DNA of 11,702 bases, from contig JBCCLI010000192.1 in the NCBI GenBank assembly GCA_039026975.1, positions 1 through 11,702 of the forward strand, given 5' to 3'. The stretch's first letter is position 1. Each line of letters begins with the position of its first letter. The translations under genes were made by a program, and so were the position numbers. Positions 1-7,522 of this stretch are shown piece by piece. The DNA comes from JBCBKZ01 sp039026975. Lineage in GTDB: Bacteria > Bacteroidota > Bacteroidia > J057. Under the pieces are notes generated by a model, which was not told where the DNA came from, made no database searches, and saw only the letters and a list, made by a program, of their open reading frames with translations.

Positions 1-2
1 AT

Positions 3-131
3 ACCCTGGAAAAAATTTATCTCTGCCTGGAGTACGAGCTACCAGAACTGGAGATGGATCCCATTTTGATGGAAAAAGCGAAACTTCCCATTCAGCGGAT
101 GCTGGACATCAGTGCTGCTGCTGGACTGTAG
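3..131 (+). CDS. nadA: Quinolinate synthase, C-terminal end (partial)
   Basis: The first reading frame enters the window already open and encodes 42 residues before a TAG stop at 129-131. The peptide begins TLEKIYLCLEYELPELEMDP and ends with a PIQRMLDIS-like tail. This matches the C-terminus I know from the NadA family: a helix of the form LExLYxCLxxExPE, then a PIxRMLxIS segment. NadA is a cytoplasmic 4Fe-4S enzyme that condenses iminoaspartate with dihydroxyacetone phosphate to give quinolinate in de novo NAD synthesis. The cluster-binding cysteines lie upstream of the window and cannot be checked. A terminator-like hairpin follows at 287-318, so nadA is probably not co-transcribed with thiL. 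The assignment rests on a short segment, but the motif is characteristic. Confidence 0.85.
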   Translation, partial: TLEKIYLCLEYELPELEMDPILMEKAKLPIQRMLDISAAAGL

Positions 132-286
132 CGAAAACAGGCATGCGGGAAACTGGATATTCTCACACAAAGATGGCTGGTTTTCCCCATTATAGGTCTG
201 TGTAAAAATTTAATTTTTCCCTCATTACAAATATAACATTCTGAATACCAGCATAAATTATCCTTTTTTTGGTGGATAAGTATGTG

Positions 287-318
287 GAAAGCCTGTGTAT
301 TACAGCTTTCTGTTTTTT
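287..318 (+). terminator. Rho-independent terminator between nadA and thiL
   Basis: The arm GAAAGCCTG (287-295) pairs with CAGCTTTC (303-310) over eight base pairs with one bulged C (293) and a seven-base loop. It is followed by TG and a run of six T (313-318). This is the classical intrinsic terminator layout. It lies about 155 bases after the nadA stop and 84 bases before thiL, so it separates the two transcripts and implies that the thiL promoter lies within 319-401. I saw no perfect Bacteroidota TAnnTTTG -7 element there. Confidence 0.55.
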
Positions 319-401
319 CCAGGCTGGTATAACCGTAGGCTTTTCGTAACTTCATTCTCCCAAATTTCTCCTTCACTCAAGGAAATCAATTTTGTACCCT
401 T

Positions 402-1481
402 ATGGATCAAGCAGGCTATACACCCGTATCAGCACTTGGAGAATTCCGTCTCATAGATAGAATGACCTCGAAGTTTTCTTCCTATCATGAGCAAGTGCTC
501 AAAGGGATAGGGGATGATGCAGCTGTGGTTAAGACTGCAGACGGAATGGTAGATGTGATCAGCACAGATTTGTTGATAGAAAAAGTCCATTTTGACCTGT
601 CTTATGTTCCGCTTAAACACCTGGGATACAAGGCAGTGATTGTGAATTTGAGTGATGTGGTAGCTATGAATGCACAGCCCTATGGGATCACTGTCTCAAT
701 AGGCATGAGCAATAGATTTCCGGTAGAGGCTCTTGATGAATTGTATGCGGGTATCCATCAGGCATGCAAGCAGTACAACGTAAATCTGCTGGGAGGGGAT
801 ACCACCAGCTCTAAAGTGGGACTCGTCATCAGCATCACGGCACTGGGAAGAGAGAAAGAAGAAAAAATCACTTACCGTTCTGGTGCCCAGAAGAATGACC
901 TGGTTTGTGTAAGCGGTGACTTAGGAGGTGCCTATGCCGGCTACCTAATTTTGGAAAGAGAGAAAAGAGTATTTCTGGATAAACCGGAACTTCAGCCAGA
1001 CTTATCAGATTATGATTATGTAGTAGGAAGGCAATTAAAACCAGAAGCCAGAATAGATATTCTACAAACCTTGGAGAAAGTAGGCGTACAGCCTACAGCC
1101 ATGGTAGATGTTTCAGACGGAATTGCGAGTGAGATACATCATATCTGCAATCAAAGTAAGTGTGGAGCTAAAATCTACTCAAACAAACTTCCCATAGATT
1201 TTCAGACTGTTTCTGTCGCTGAAGAATTTAAGATTAGCCAGAATACATTCGCCCTGAACGGAGGAGAAGATTATGAGTTAATGTTCACCATCCCTTTGGC
1301 AGACTTCAGTAAAATTCAAAGGGTTCCTGAAATTCAGGTCATAGGAAGCATCACAGAAGAAAAAAACAGTGTGTTCTTCATATTGGATGATGGGTCGCAG
1401 ATAGACTTGGAAGCCCAAGGCTTCCAGCACTTTAGTTCCGAGGAGCTAATAGAAGGAAATCAGTTAGAACAGGAAATGTAA
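402..1481 (+). CDS. thiL: Thiamine-monophosphate kinase
   Basis: A 359-residue protein of the ThiL/PurM-like ATP-binding superfamily. ThiL phosphorylates thiamine monophosphate with ATP to give thiamine diphosphate, the active cofactor, in the cytoplasm. Visible family motifs in order are GIGDDAAVV (35-43; the Asp pair binds Mg-ATP), STDLLIEKVHF (54-64; substrate and metal region), NLSDVVAMNAQP (82-93), GGDTT (131-135), DVSDGIASE (236-244) and GGEDYELMF (287-295). All key acidic residues are present, so it should be active. The length is slightly above the usual 320-350, with about ten extra residues at the N-terminus. The only upstream purine stretch is a weak AAGGAA at 379-384, as is common in Bacteroidota. 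The next gene starts two bases after the stop, so thiL and xth are probably co-transcribed. No TPP riboswitch signature is visible upstream. Confidence 0.95.
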   Translation: MDQAGYTPVSALGEFRLIDRMTSKFSSYHEQVLKGIGDDAAVVKTADGMVDVISTDLLIEKVHFDLSYVPLKHLGYKAVIVNLSDVVAMNAQPYGITVSIGMSNRFPVEALDELYAGIHQACKQYNVNLLGGDTTSSKVGLVISITALGREKEEKITYRSGAQKNDLVCVSGDLGGAYAGYLILEREKRVFLDKPELQPDLSDYDYVVGRQLKPEARIDILQTLEKVGVQPTAMVDVSDGIASEIHHICNQSKCGAKIYSNKLPIDFQTVSVAEEFKISQNTFALNGGEDYELMFTIPLADFSKIQRVPEIQVIGSITEEKNSVFFILDDGSQIDLEAQGFQHFSSEELIEGNQLEQEM

Positions 1482-1483
1482 GC

Positions 1484-2263
1484 ATGGGAGTAACCAGCAT
1501 CATATCATACAATGTTAATGGAATTAGGGCTGCCGCAAAGAAGGGCCTCATAGACTGGCTCAAAAAAGAAGATCCTGATGTGTTTCTCATTCAAGAAACC
1601 AAGGCCCAGCCTGATCAATTAGATGAAAGCTTGATAAAGCCTGAAGGCTATCACGCCTATTATTATTCTGCTGAAAAAAAGGGATATAGTGGAGTATCTA
1701 TATTCTCCAAGAAAGAGCCTATCCATGTGGAGTATGGATGTGGCCTTCCTAAGTATGATGCGGAAGGGAGAGTGATTAGAGCAGACTATGAGGGATACTC
1801 TATTATAAGTGTATACTTTCCATCTGGAACCAGAGGCGGAGACAGACAGATTTATAAGGAAGACTTTCTGAAAGATTTTTTAGTGTATTTACAAGATTTA
1901 AGAAAGAGCTATCCTAATCTGGTGATTTCAGGAGACTACAATATCTGTCATAAGTCTATAGACATTCATGATCCGGTAAGAAATAAGAATACATCAGGAT
2001 TCCTCCTACATGAAAGAGAGTGGGTAACGGAAATGATAGGAAATGGATATGTAGATACCTTTAGGAAATTTCATGAGGATGAGCCGGACAGGTACTCATG
2101 GTGGTCTTACCGTGCGGGTGCCAGAGGAAAAAATAAAGGATGGAGAATAGACTACCAGATGGTGACAGTAGAGTTAGCAGATAAATGTGTAGATGCAGAC
2201 ATACTAGACCAGGTGGTTCACTCAGATCATTGCCCCACTAAGCTGGTGATGGATTTTGGGTAA
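1484..2263 (+). CDS. xth: Exodeoxyribonuclease III / AP endonuclease
   Basis: A 259-residue enzyme of the ExoIII (Xth) branch of the exonuclease-endonuclease-phosphatase fold, acting in base-excision repair by cutting DNA at abasic sites and trimming blocked 3' ends. Family residues are in place: N10 and N12 in SYNVNGIRAA (8-17), E38 in LIQETKA (35-41; metal ligand), YSGVSIFSK (68-76), YFPSGTRGGDR (111-121), D151 and N153 in SGDYNICH (149-156), SWWSYRAGARGKNKGWRIDY (205-224) with D223, and the catalytic S-D-H triad end at 247-249. The length is normal. The GKNKGWRIDY segment favours ExoIII over other members of the superfamily. The ATG lies two bases after the thiL stop, suggesting translational coupling. 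I found no convincing terminator downstream. Confidence 0.95.
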   Translation: MGVTSIISYNVNGIRAAAKKGLIDWLKKEDPDVFLIQETKAQPDQLDESLIKPEGYHAYYYSAEKKGYSGVSIFSKKEPIHVEYGCGLPKYDAEGRVIRADYEGYSIISVYFPSGTRGGDRQIYKEDFLKDFLVYLQDLRKSYPNLVISGDYNICHKSIDIHDPVRNKNTSGFLLHEREWVTEMIGNGYVDTFRKFHEDEPDRYSWWSYRAGARGKNKGWRIDYQMVTVELADKCVDADILDQVVHSDHCPTKLVMDFG

Positions 2264-2418
2264 TTAGGGATTGAATTACTTTTTCGCTAGAATTATTTTG
2301 GACATAGTTCTTTTTTCTCGACTAAAGGGGTTGAAATACCATGATTTTCATATAAGTTCGAGAACACTGTTCCACCTGCTTACGTTATGAAGTATACAGG
2401 TATCCACTAGTTAGTTTT

Positions 2419-2439
2419 ATTCATCCGCTCCGGATGGAT
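2419..2439 (+). other. Hairpin upstream of the DUF4175 gene (1)
   Basis: ATTCATCCG pairs with CGGATGGAT over nine base pairs (one T-G wobble) around a CTC loop. There is no T-run behind it, so it does not look like an intrinsic terminator. It lies in the 270-base gap between xth and the large membrane protein gene, about 95 bases before that start. It could be a leader structure or an attenuated read-through terminator; the role is unknown. Confidence 0.4.
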
Positions 2440-2474
2440 TAACGGGTAACAAGTAAAGTAAGTTGATTTCCACC

Positions 2475-2493
2475 ATTCATCTCTCTGATGAAT
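2475..2493 (+). other. Hairpin upstream of the DUF4175 gene (2)
   Basis: ATTCATC (2475-2481) is the exact reverse complement of GATGAAT (2487-2493), with a five-base TCTCT loop. It shares its first seven bases with the hairpin at 2419-2439 and ends 40 bases before the ATG at 2534. A leader position is therefore likely if transcription starts upstream. No T-run follows. No other gene or RNA was recognised in 2264-2533. Confidence 0.35.
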
Positions 2494-2533
2494 AGTTATA
2501 TGTGTCTACAGGTCTCACAAACAAAACTGATTT

Positions 2534-5500
2534 ATGAGTCAGCAACATGAATTGCTTGATAAAAGACTGAGGGAGTTCCGTCAAAAGTATTACACAGATA
2601 AGCTGATTAAGGGAACCATCATTTTCTTTCTCTTGGTGTTGTCTATTATCATGCTGATGATCCTGAGTGAAGGTTTCTTTGGATTTAGCAGTAAGGTAAG
2701 GACTAGTATGGTGTGGGTCCTCTCCTTTTCCGCTTTGGGGATTTTAGGATATATGATTGTCTGGCCGCTCAGTCAGCTATTTAACCTCTCCAAGACCATT
2801 AATGATTTTCAAATTGCTGACCTGGTGAAGAAGAACTTCCCAGATATTAATGACAAGCTCACCAATTTTCTTCAGCTAAGAAGTCAATCAAGTCAGTCTA
2901 ATTTCTTGTTGCAGGCTGCACTAGATAAGAAGGCTGCAGACATAGCCCCTGTATCTCTTAGCTCAGCTATAGACTTCAAGCAAAATGGAAGAAGAGCTCG
3001 CTACTTGGGTATTCCTCTACTGATCTTACTTCTTGGATGGATAGCCTACCCAAAGTTTATGAGTAACAGTGGACAGCGGTTAATCAATTATGATCAGGAG
3101 TTTCTTCCCCCTGCTCCATTCACCATAAATGTAAATAATCTACCTACCACATTCATAGCAGGACAGACCTATGAGGTAGAGGTAACATTAGATGAGGTGT
3201 CTGAGTTACCTAGTGAACTATTTATGTATATAAAAAGAAACTCAGAGCAGCAGTTTCTCGATTATAATCTGAAGCAAAACGATAATACTCACTTCGTCTT
3301 TACTTTCTCCGATGTAAAAGAAGATTTCAGCTTTTATGTAGGGAACCCTGAAGTAAAGACCTCAGCCTATAATGTCCATGTAGTAAAGAGGCCCTTTATT
3401 AAAGATTTTCAGGCTACCATTTTTTACCCACCTTACACAGGCTTAAAGCCAGAGAAGTTAGATCCTAATATAGGAGACTTTAAGGCTATCAAAGGGTCTA
3501 CCGTTTTATGGGAGCTTGATCCACAGGGAGATATTCAGAAAGCCAATTTTGTCATAGATGATAGTACCCGCTTTGAATTTAAGGAAGAAAAAGAAAGCTA
3601 TGTATTCAGAAGAAGGTTAAGTGAGAGCATAGATTATTACCTGGGATTAACTTCCTTGGAGAATATAAAAAATGCTGATACAGTAAAGTATAGAGCTACT
3701 ATTTTCCCAGACCGCTATCCTTCCGTTTACACTTACTCCTCCAGCACAGAATTTCTCATAGACCTGGACACGAGTATGCCGCTAGATCTAGAAATAGCAG
3801 ATGACTACGGGTTTTCAAAACTAAGGCTGATGTATCGCTTTATAAAGTCTGGTGGGACGAGTGAGGTATCGCAAAAGTATTTATCCTACCCATTGGAATT
3901 TTCGAGAAACGTACTGGTTCAACCTTTGAGTTTTCAAATAGACCTTACCGCTTTGGGGTTACGTGAGGGAGATGAGATAGAATACTACTTGGAAGTATTT
4001 GATAATGATCAGATCTCTGGACCCAAATCTAGTAAGAGTGGTATTTTCAAAGCTGTATACCCAACTCTGGATGAAAAGTATGATGAACTTTCTGGTGATC
4101 AGGAAGAGGTGAAGAAAGAGCTTGAATCCATGGAAAGAAAAGCCAGAGAACTTCAGGAGGCATATCAGAAAATGCAGGAGAAGTTACTGGACAAGAAAAG
4201 GTTAAACTTTGATGACCAAAAGGAGCTGAATAAAATTATGGAAGAGCATCAGCAGATGATGCAGGACATGGAGAACGCACAAGAAAAATTTGAAGAGACA
4301 AAAGATAGGCTAACAGAAAATCAGATGATCTCCCCTCAGACGCAGAAAAAGTTTGAAGAGCTCAATGAGTATATGGAGCAGCTGAAAGATTCTGAATTGG
4401 AAAAAATGTTGCAGGAAATGCTGGAGCAAATGCAGAATCTCAATCCTGAAGATATTAAGAATAAGTTAGAGCAGCTTCAAAAGAACGATAAGAGTTTACA
4501 GAAAAGTCTGGAGAGAACACTAGAGTTATTGAAGCAGCTAGAAGCTCAGCAGAAGGTAGATGAACTCAGAAATAAAATAGATAATCTTAAGGATAAGCAG
4601 GATCTGTTAAAAGATAAGCTTGATAATTCTGACTCTGAAGAAGATCTGGAAAAGACAGCGGAAAGACAAGAAGAGCTATTCAAGCAGATGGACAAGATTA
4701 AGGAAGACCTGGAAAAGTTAGACCAACTAAAAAAGCAAACCCGTTCGCCTGATGATGGGTTGATGAACAAGCTGGAAGATGAAGCTGATATCACGCAGAA
4801 GGAAATGAAGAATGCAGCCGAACTTATGAAGGAAGCTGCTAAAGAAAAAGAAAAAGAATCCGGAGAAGAAGGAGAGTCTGGAGAAGAAGGAGAATCTGGA
4901 GAACAGGGAGAATCAGAAGAAGGGAAAGAAAGCCAAGAAGGAGGGGAGCAGGAGAACAAAGAAGGAGAGCAAGGAGACAAGCAAGAAGGGCAGGAAAGTG
5001 AGGAAGGTGAGGAAGGAGAACAGAGTGAGCAAGGAGAGAAATCTGAGAAGCAAGATTCTGAAAGCTCAGAAGAGGGAGAGCAGAGCGGAAGCCAAAATCA
5101 GCAAGGCCAGCAACAACAAGGACAGCAGCAACAGGGTCAATCTCCTCAACAGCAAAAAGCAGGGAAGTCTCAGAAGAATGCTTCTCAGCAACTTCAACAA
5201 ATGTCTGACCAGCTTAATGGAATGCAGTCTGGCATGCAGATGCAGCAAGATCAGCAGAACCTGGAAAATCTAAGAGAATTATTAGAGAACCTACTCACAT
5301 TATCCTTTGATCAAGAGGGCTTAAGAGATGAAGTAAGGAAGCTCAAGTATGGAGATCCTTCACTGAGGGAGAAGAGTCAAGAGCAGAAAAAGCTTCAAGA
5401 TGATATGGAATTAGTGGCTGATAGCTTGGAATCTTTAGCTAATAAGGTGTTTGCTATTAAAAAAGAAATCCTGGATGAGAGCGAAAAAATACAGGAAAGT

Positions 5501-6205
5501 ATGCAGCGTTCTCAGGCCTTCTTCCGTAATAAGCAGATATCTATGATAGAATATCATCAGCAAACTGCGATGACTTCTATCAATAATTTGGCCAATATGC
5601 TCTCAGGTATCATGAAGCAGATGCAGCAGAGCATGATGAGTGGTATGCCTTCTGGCATGAATCAGAAGCCAGGTCAGAATCAGGGGATGCAGCAGCTCAG
5701 TGAAATGCAGCGGCAGTTAAATGAAAAGATGCAGCAGATGATGGATCAGATGAATCAAGGCTCCCAGATAGATACTGAGAAGCTACAGCAGATGGCAGCA
5801 GAGCAGGAAGCAATTCGTCAGCAGTTGCAGGAAGCACATGAAAAGATCCAGAAAGATGGGGGAAAAGCACTCGGAAATATGGATAAAATCATGAATGACA
5901 TGAAGGATTCTGAGACAGAATTAAAAAATAAGCAGCTTACTCATGAAACCCTTATGAGGCAGCAGCAAATCTTAAGCAGGCTATTACAGGCAGATAAGTC
6001 AGTTAGACAAAGAGAGCTGGATGATAAAAGAGAATCCCGATCAGGAAAAGAAAGAGAACGGAAATCTCCTGATGCCTTGACAGAAGATGAACTTCAAAAC
6101 AAGATCAGACAGGAACTCTTGAAGACGAATAAGTTGGAATATTCCAATGATTTCATAATCTTAATTGAGCAATACTATAAACAGTTAGAGGAGAAAAAAC
6201 CATGA
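2534..6205 (+). CDS. DUF4175-type membrane-anchored coiled-coil protein
   Basis: A 1223-residue protein of unknown function that I place in the DUF4175-type family seen in Bacteroidota. Three hydrophobic segments (about 26-45, 59-78 and 157-173) form the N-terminal anchor, which should leave the rest on the periplasmic side. Residues 190-510 look beta-rich, with the recurrent motifs YPPYTG (298-303) and DDYGFSK (423-429). From about 512 to 775 there is a long heptad-like coiled coil, then an E/G/S/K-rich low-complexity stretch (776 to about 850, with four six-residue repeats), two GQQQQ units, a Q/M-rich helical part (about 885-1070), and a charged tail ending in a short YSNDFIILIEQYYKQL motif. 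An in-frame TGA at 2528 fixes the ATG at 2534. The stop overlaps the next start by four bases (ATGA), so expression is probably coupled. A scaffold or mechanical role in the envelope is a guess only. Confidence 0.8.
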   Translation: MSQQHELLDKRLREFRQKYYTDKLIKGTIIFFLLVLSIIMLMILSEGFFGFSSKVRTSMVWVLSFSALGILGYMIVWPLSQLFNLSKTINDFQIADLVKKNFPDINDKLTNFLQLRSQSSQSNFLLQAALDKKAADIAPVSLSSAIDFKQNGRRARYLGIPLLILLLGWIAYPKFMSNSGQRLINYDQEFLPPAPFTINVNNLPTTFIAGQTYEVEVTLDEVSELPSELFMYIKRNSEQQFLDYNLKQNDNTHFVFTFSDVKEDFSFYVGNPEVKTSAYNVHVVKRPFIKDFQATIFYPPYTGLKPEKLDPNIGDFKAIKGSTVLWELDPQGDIQKANFVIDDSTRFEFKEEKESYVFRRRLSESIDYYLGLTSLENIKNADTVKYRATIFPDRYPSVYTYSSSTEFLIDLDTSMPLDLEIADDYGFSKLRLMYRFIKSGGTSEVSQKYLSYPLEFSRNVLVQPLSFQIDLTALGLREGDEIEYYLEVFDNDQISGPKSSKSGIFKAVYPTLDEKYDELSGDQEEVKKELESMERKARELQEAYQKMQEKLLDKKRLNFDDQKELNKIMEEHQQMMQDMENAQEKFEETKDRLTENQMISPQTQKKFEELNEYMEQLKDSELEKMLQEMLEQMQNLNPEDIKNKLEQLQKNDKSLQKSLERTLELLKQLEAQQKVDELRNKIDNLKDKQDLLKDKLDNSDSEEDLEKTAERQEELFKQMDKIKEDLEKLDQLKKQTRSPDDGLMNKLEDEADITQKEMKNAAELMKEAAKEKEKESGEEGESGEEGESGEQGESEEGKESQEGGEQENKEGEQGDKQEGQESEEGEEGEQSEQGEKSEKQDSESSEEGEQSGSQNQQGQQQQGQQQQGQSPQQQKAGKSQKNASQQLQQMSDQLNGMQSGMQMQQDQQNLENLRELLENLLTLSFDQEGLRDEVRKLKYGDPSLREKSQEQKKLQDDMELVADSLESLANKVFAIKKEILDESEKIQESMQRSQAFFRNKQISMIEYHQQTAMTSINNLANMLSGIMKQMQQSMMSGMPSGMNQKPGQNQGMQQLSEMQRQLNEKMQQMMDQMNQGSQIDTEKLQQMAAEQEAIRQQLQEAHEKIQKDGGKALGNMDKIMNDMKDSETELKNKQLTHETLMRQQQILSRLLQADKSVRQRELDDKRESRSGKERERKSPDALTEDELQNKIRQELLKTNKLEYSNDFIILIEQYYKQLEEKKP
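4859..4930 (+). repeat. Four 18-base tandem repeats, SGEEGE type
   Basis: Four consecutive 18-base units (4859-4876, 4877-4894, 4895-4912, 4913-4930) encode SGEEGE, SGEEGE, SGEQGE and SEEGKE inside the low-complexity part of the DUF4175-type protein. The first two differ at only two positions; the fourth is degenerate. The unit length keeps the frame, so slippage would change linker length without breaking the gene. Two 15-base GQQQQ units at 5105-5134 form a second, smaller array. Confidence 0.8.
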
Positions 6206-6627
6206 GTGGTACTGAAACTAAACCGCTTTTGAACCACCAGTTGATTCTGGATAGCAAGATAGAAGCTATTAATAAGGTGGAAGCATTGATAGAGTCTTTA
6301 AAAGGAGATCTATCTATTAAAGAAGATGTGTACGCTAACATAATGGTAGCGGTTACAGAAGCGGTCAATAACTCCATCCAGCATGGGAATATGGAGGATA
6401 CTAGCAAGAAAGTGGTGGTAGACCTGGAAGTGTTAAACCCTTACCGTATGCTGGTGAGAATAAAAGACCAGGGGAAGGGCTTTGATCCTGACAGTTTACC
6501 AGATCCTACAGCCCCAGAAAACATTGAAAATATAGGTGGAAGAGGCGTCTTTCTGATGACCCACTTATCAGATTCTATAGAGTTTCAAGATAATGGAAGA
6601 CAGGTAGAAATGACTTTTAATATCTGA
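6202..6627 (+). CDS. RsbW-like ATP-binding protein (anti-sigma factor kinase fold)
   Basis: A 141-residue single-domain protein of the GHKL/HATPase_c_2 type, as in RsbW and SpoIIAB anti-sigma serine kinases. The N box is VTEAVNNSIQHGN (51-63), with E53 as the likely catalytic base and N57 as Mg ligand. The G1 box is DQGKGFDPDSLPDP (89-102), and the G2 box is IGGRGVFLMTHLSD (111-124). All nucleotide-binding residues are present and there is no fused receiver or STAS domain. Family knowledge suggests it phosphorylates a STAS-domain antagonist or binds a sigma factor, but no such partner is encoded in this window. The ATG overlaps the TGA of the preceding gene (ATGA), with a purine-rich GAGGAGAAAAAA just upstream serving as ribosome binding site. 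ybeY follows after ten bases. The fold is certain, the target unknown. Confidence 0.9.
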   Translation: MSGTETKPLLNHQLILDSKIEAINKVEALIESLKGDLSIKEDVYANIMVAVTEAVNNSIQHGNMEDTSKKVVVDLEVLNPYRMLVRIKDQGKGFDPDSLPDPTAPENIENIGGRGVFLMTHLSDSIEFQDNGRQVEMTFNI

Positions 6628-6637
6628 CTGACCCTTA

Positions 6638-7051
6638 ATGCCTATTCAATTTACTACGGATGATATAGACTTTACTCTCTCTGATTCTTCTCAAACCACT
6701 ACCTGGATAAGTAAAATTATCCACTCTCATCATGTAGCCATACAGGAAATAGTCTATATTTTCTGCTCAGATAAACGGCTTCTGGAGATAAATAGAGAAA
6801 GCCTCTCACACGATTATTACACAGATATTATCACGTTCCCATTTCAGAATGATCCTATCCACACAGATATATTTATCAGCGTAGACAGGGTTCGTGATAA
6901 TGCATCCGCTTTTGGAGTCTCCTTTGATGATGAATTAAGGAGGGTCATGATACACGGAATACTCCATATATTAGGATATAAGGATCATACAGAAGTGGAA
7001 AAAGAAGAGATGAGAACTAAGGAAAACTGGGCGCTTTCTATATTTCAGTAA
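6638..7051 (+). CDS. ybeY: Endoribonuclease YbeY (16S rRNA maturation)
   Basis: A 137-residue metalloprotein of the UPF0054/YbeY family, which takes part in 3'-end maturation of 16S rRNA and in ribosome quality control. Seen here are the strand motif TDIITFPF (62-69), the DIFIS segment (77-81) and the metal site HGILHILGYKDHT (106-118) with H106 and H110. The canonical third ligand, His six residues after the second, is Asp116 here because a Lys is inserted in GYKD; H117 is next to it. As I recall, Bacteroidota YbeY proteins often read GYKDKT, so this is a lineage variant rather than damage. An in-frame TGA at 6629 leaves ATG 6638 as the start. The TAA stop (7049-7051) overlaps the 20-base parS-like palindrome at 7050-7069. 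Confidence 0.93.
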   Translation: MPIQFTTDDIDFTLSDSSQTTTWISKIIHSHHVAIQEIVYIFCSDKRLLEINRESLSHDYYTDIITFPFQNDPIHTDIFISVDRVRDNASAFGVSFDDELRRVMIHGILHILGYKDHTEVEKEEMRTKENWALSIFQ

Positions 7052-7069
7052 TGTTCCACGTGGAACATT
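7050..7069. promoter_or_regulatory. parS-like centromere site 1 (perfect 20-base palindrome)
   Basis: AATGTTCCACGTGGAACATT is a perfect palindrome. Its 16-base core TGTTCCACGTGGAACA (7052-7067) differs at one position from the Bacillus subtilis parS consensus TGTTNCACGTGAAACA and is its fully symmetric form. ParB (Spo0J) binds such sites near the origin for chromosome partition and SMC loading. The site begins inside the ybeY stop codon. A CACGTG-core transcription factor site is the alternative, but the 16-base match is long. Confidence 0.8.
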
Positions 7070-7380
7070 GCCATCAAAAGTCTCCATATTCTCTTCCTAT
7101 GACCCACCTATAAGTATTCTTCCACAGGTAAAACATACGGCACTCTACAGCCATTAAGAGAGACTTTTTAGTGATTAGGTCCCTGGTTTCGAGTATAAGA
7201 GCAGCTAATGTGGAGGCCGGAAAAGAAAGGAAGGGAAAAATTTCCTGTCTATGTACCCTTTGGAAAGCGACTATCAGACTTATTTATTACTTCCCATTAT
7301 CTGTTATAATAAGCCTCTAGACACATGATATTTCAGTAAAAGACGTCTCGCCAAAGGGAATCTCGGCTCTAAAATGGGAT

Positions 7381-7423
7381 AGATACACTGGGAGAATTTC
7401 TTTTCAACTGCCAGAGGGTATCT
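7381..7423. other. Long-stem hairpin in the ybeY-mnmG gap
   Basis: AGATAC (7381-7386) pairs with GTATCT (7418-7423). After a small asymmetric internal loop, CTGG (7388-7391) pairs with CCAG (7411-7414), leaving a 19-base loop. It could be part of a non-coding RNA or leader, or chance pairing in AT-rich DNA. There is no T-run close behind it. Confidence 0.3.
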
Positions 7424-7450
7424 TAAATGTAGGCTTTCTATTTTCTTCAG

Positions 7451-7459
7451 TGTGATTAA
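7451..7459 (-). promoter_or_regulatory. Possible DnaA box (one mismatch)
   Basis: The minus strand reads TTAATCACA, one mismatch from TTATNCACA. It sits at the edge of an AT-rich stretch (about 7453-7520) that includes the dyad ATTAATTTTAAT, and lies between the two parS-like sites. A second, two-mismatch box TCTTCCACA is at 7118-7126 on the + strand. Single weak boxes occur by chance, so this is only suggestive. Confidence 0.2.
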
Positions 7460-7522
7460 TTTTAATTACTAAACAGAGAAAAAATAGATATGTACTTGAG
7501 TATTTAAATGATTAGAAATGCG

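Noticed and set aside
204..218. AAAAAT-TTA-ATTTTT as the nadA terminator
   Set aside because: The stem is all A-T and unstable; the GC-containing hairpin with a T-run at 287-318 is a better terminator.
92..376. 94-codon open frame on the minus strand in the nadA-thiL gap
   Set aside because: It starts with GTG, runs antisense into the conserved nadA end and across the terminator hairpin, and shows no recognisable motif. An AAGGAG before an internal ATG is the only support.
2368..2375. TGTTCCAC half-site as a third parS site
   Set aside because: Only the left half matches; the right half CTGCTTAC has lost the symmetry. TGGAACA at 9882-9888 is likewise only a half-site.
4546..4980. 144-codon minus-strand frame rich in Ser/Pro
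   Set aside because: It is the mirror of the E/G/K-rich coiled-coil coding strand; the low-complexity composition keeps the opposite frame open.
4998..5273. 91-codon + strand frame inside the DUF4175-type gene
   Set aside because: An alternative frame of the purine-rich repeat region without family signature; the main frame is continuous and conserved in character.
7180..7200. GGTTTCGAGT as a tRNA T-loop
   Set aside because: The flanking bases do not form a T-stem, and no acceptor, D or anticodon arms can be built around it.
7251..7328. 25-codon micro-ORF after a purine-rich AAGGAAGGG
   Set aside because: The spacing to the ATG is long, the peptide has no recognisable features, and such short frames are expected in 744 bases.
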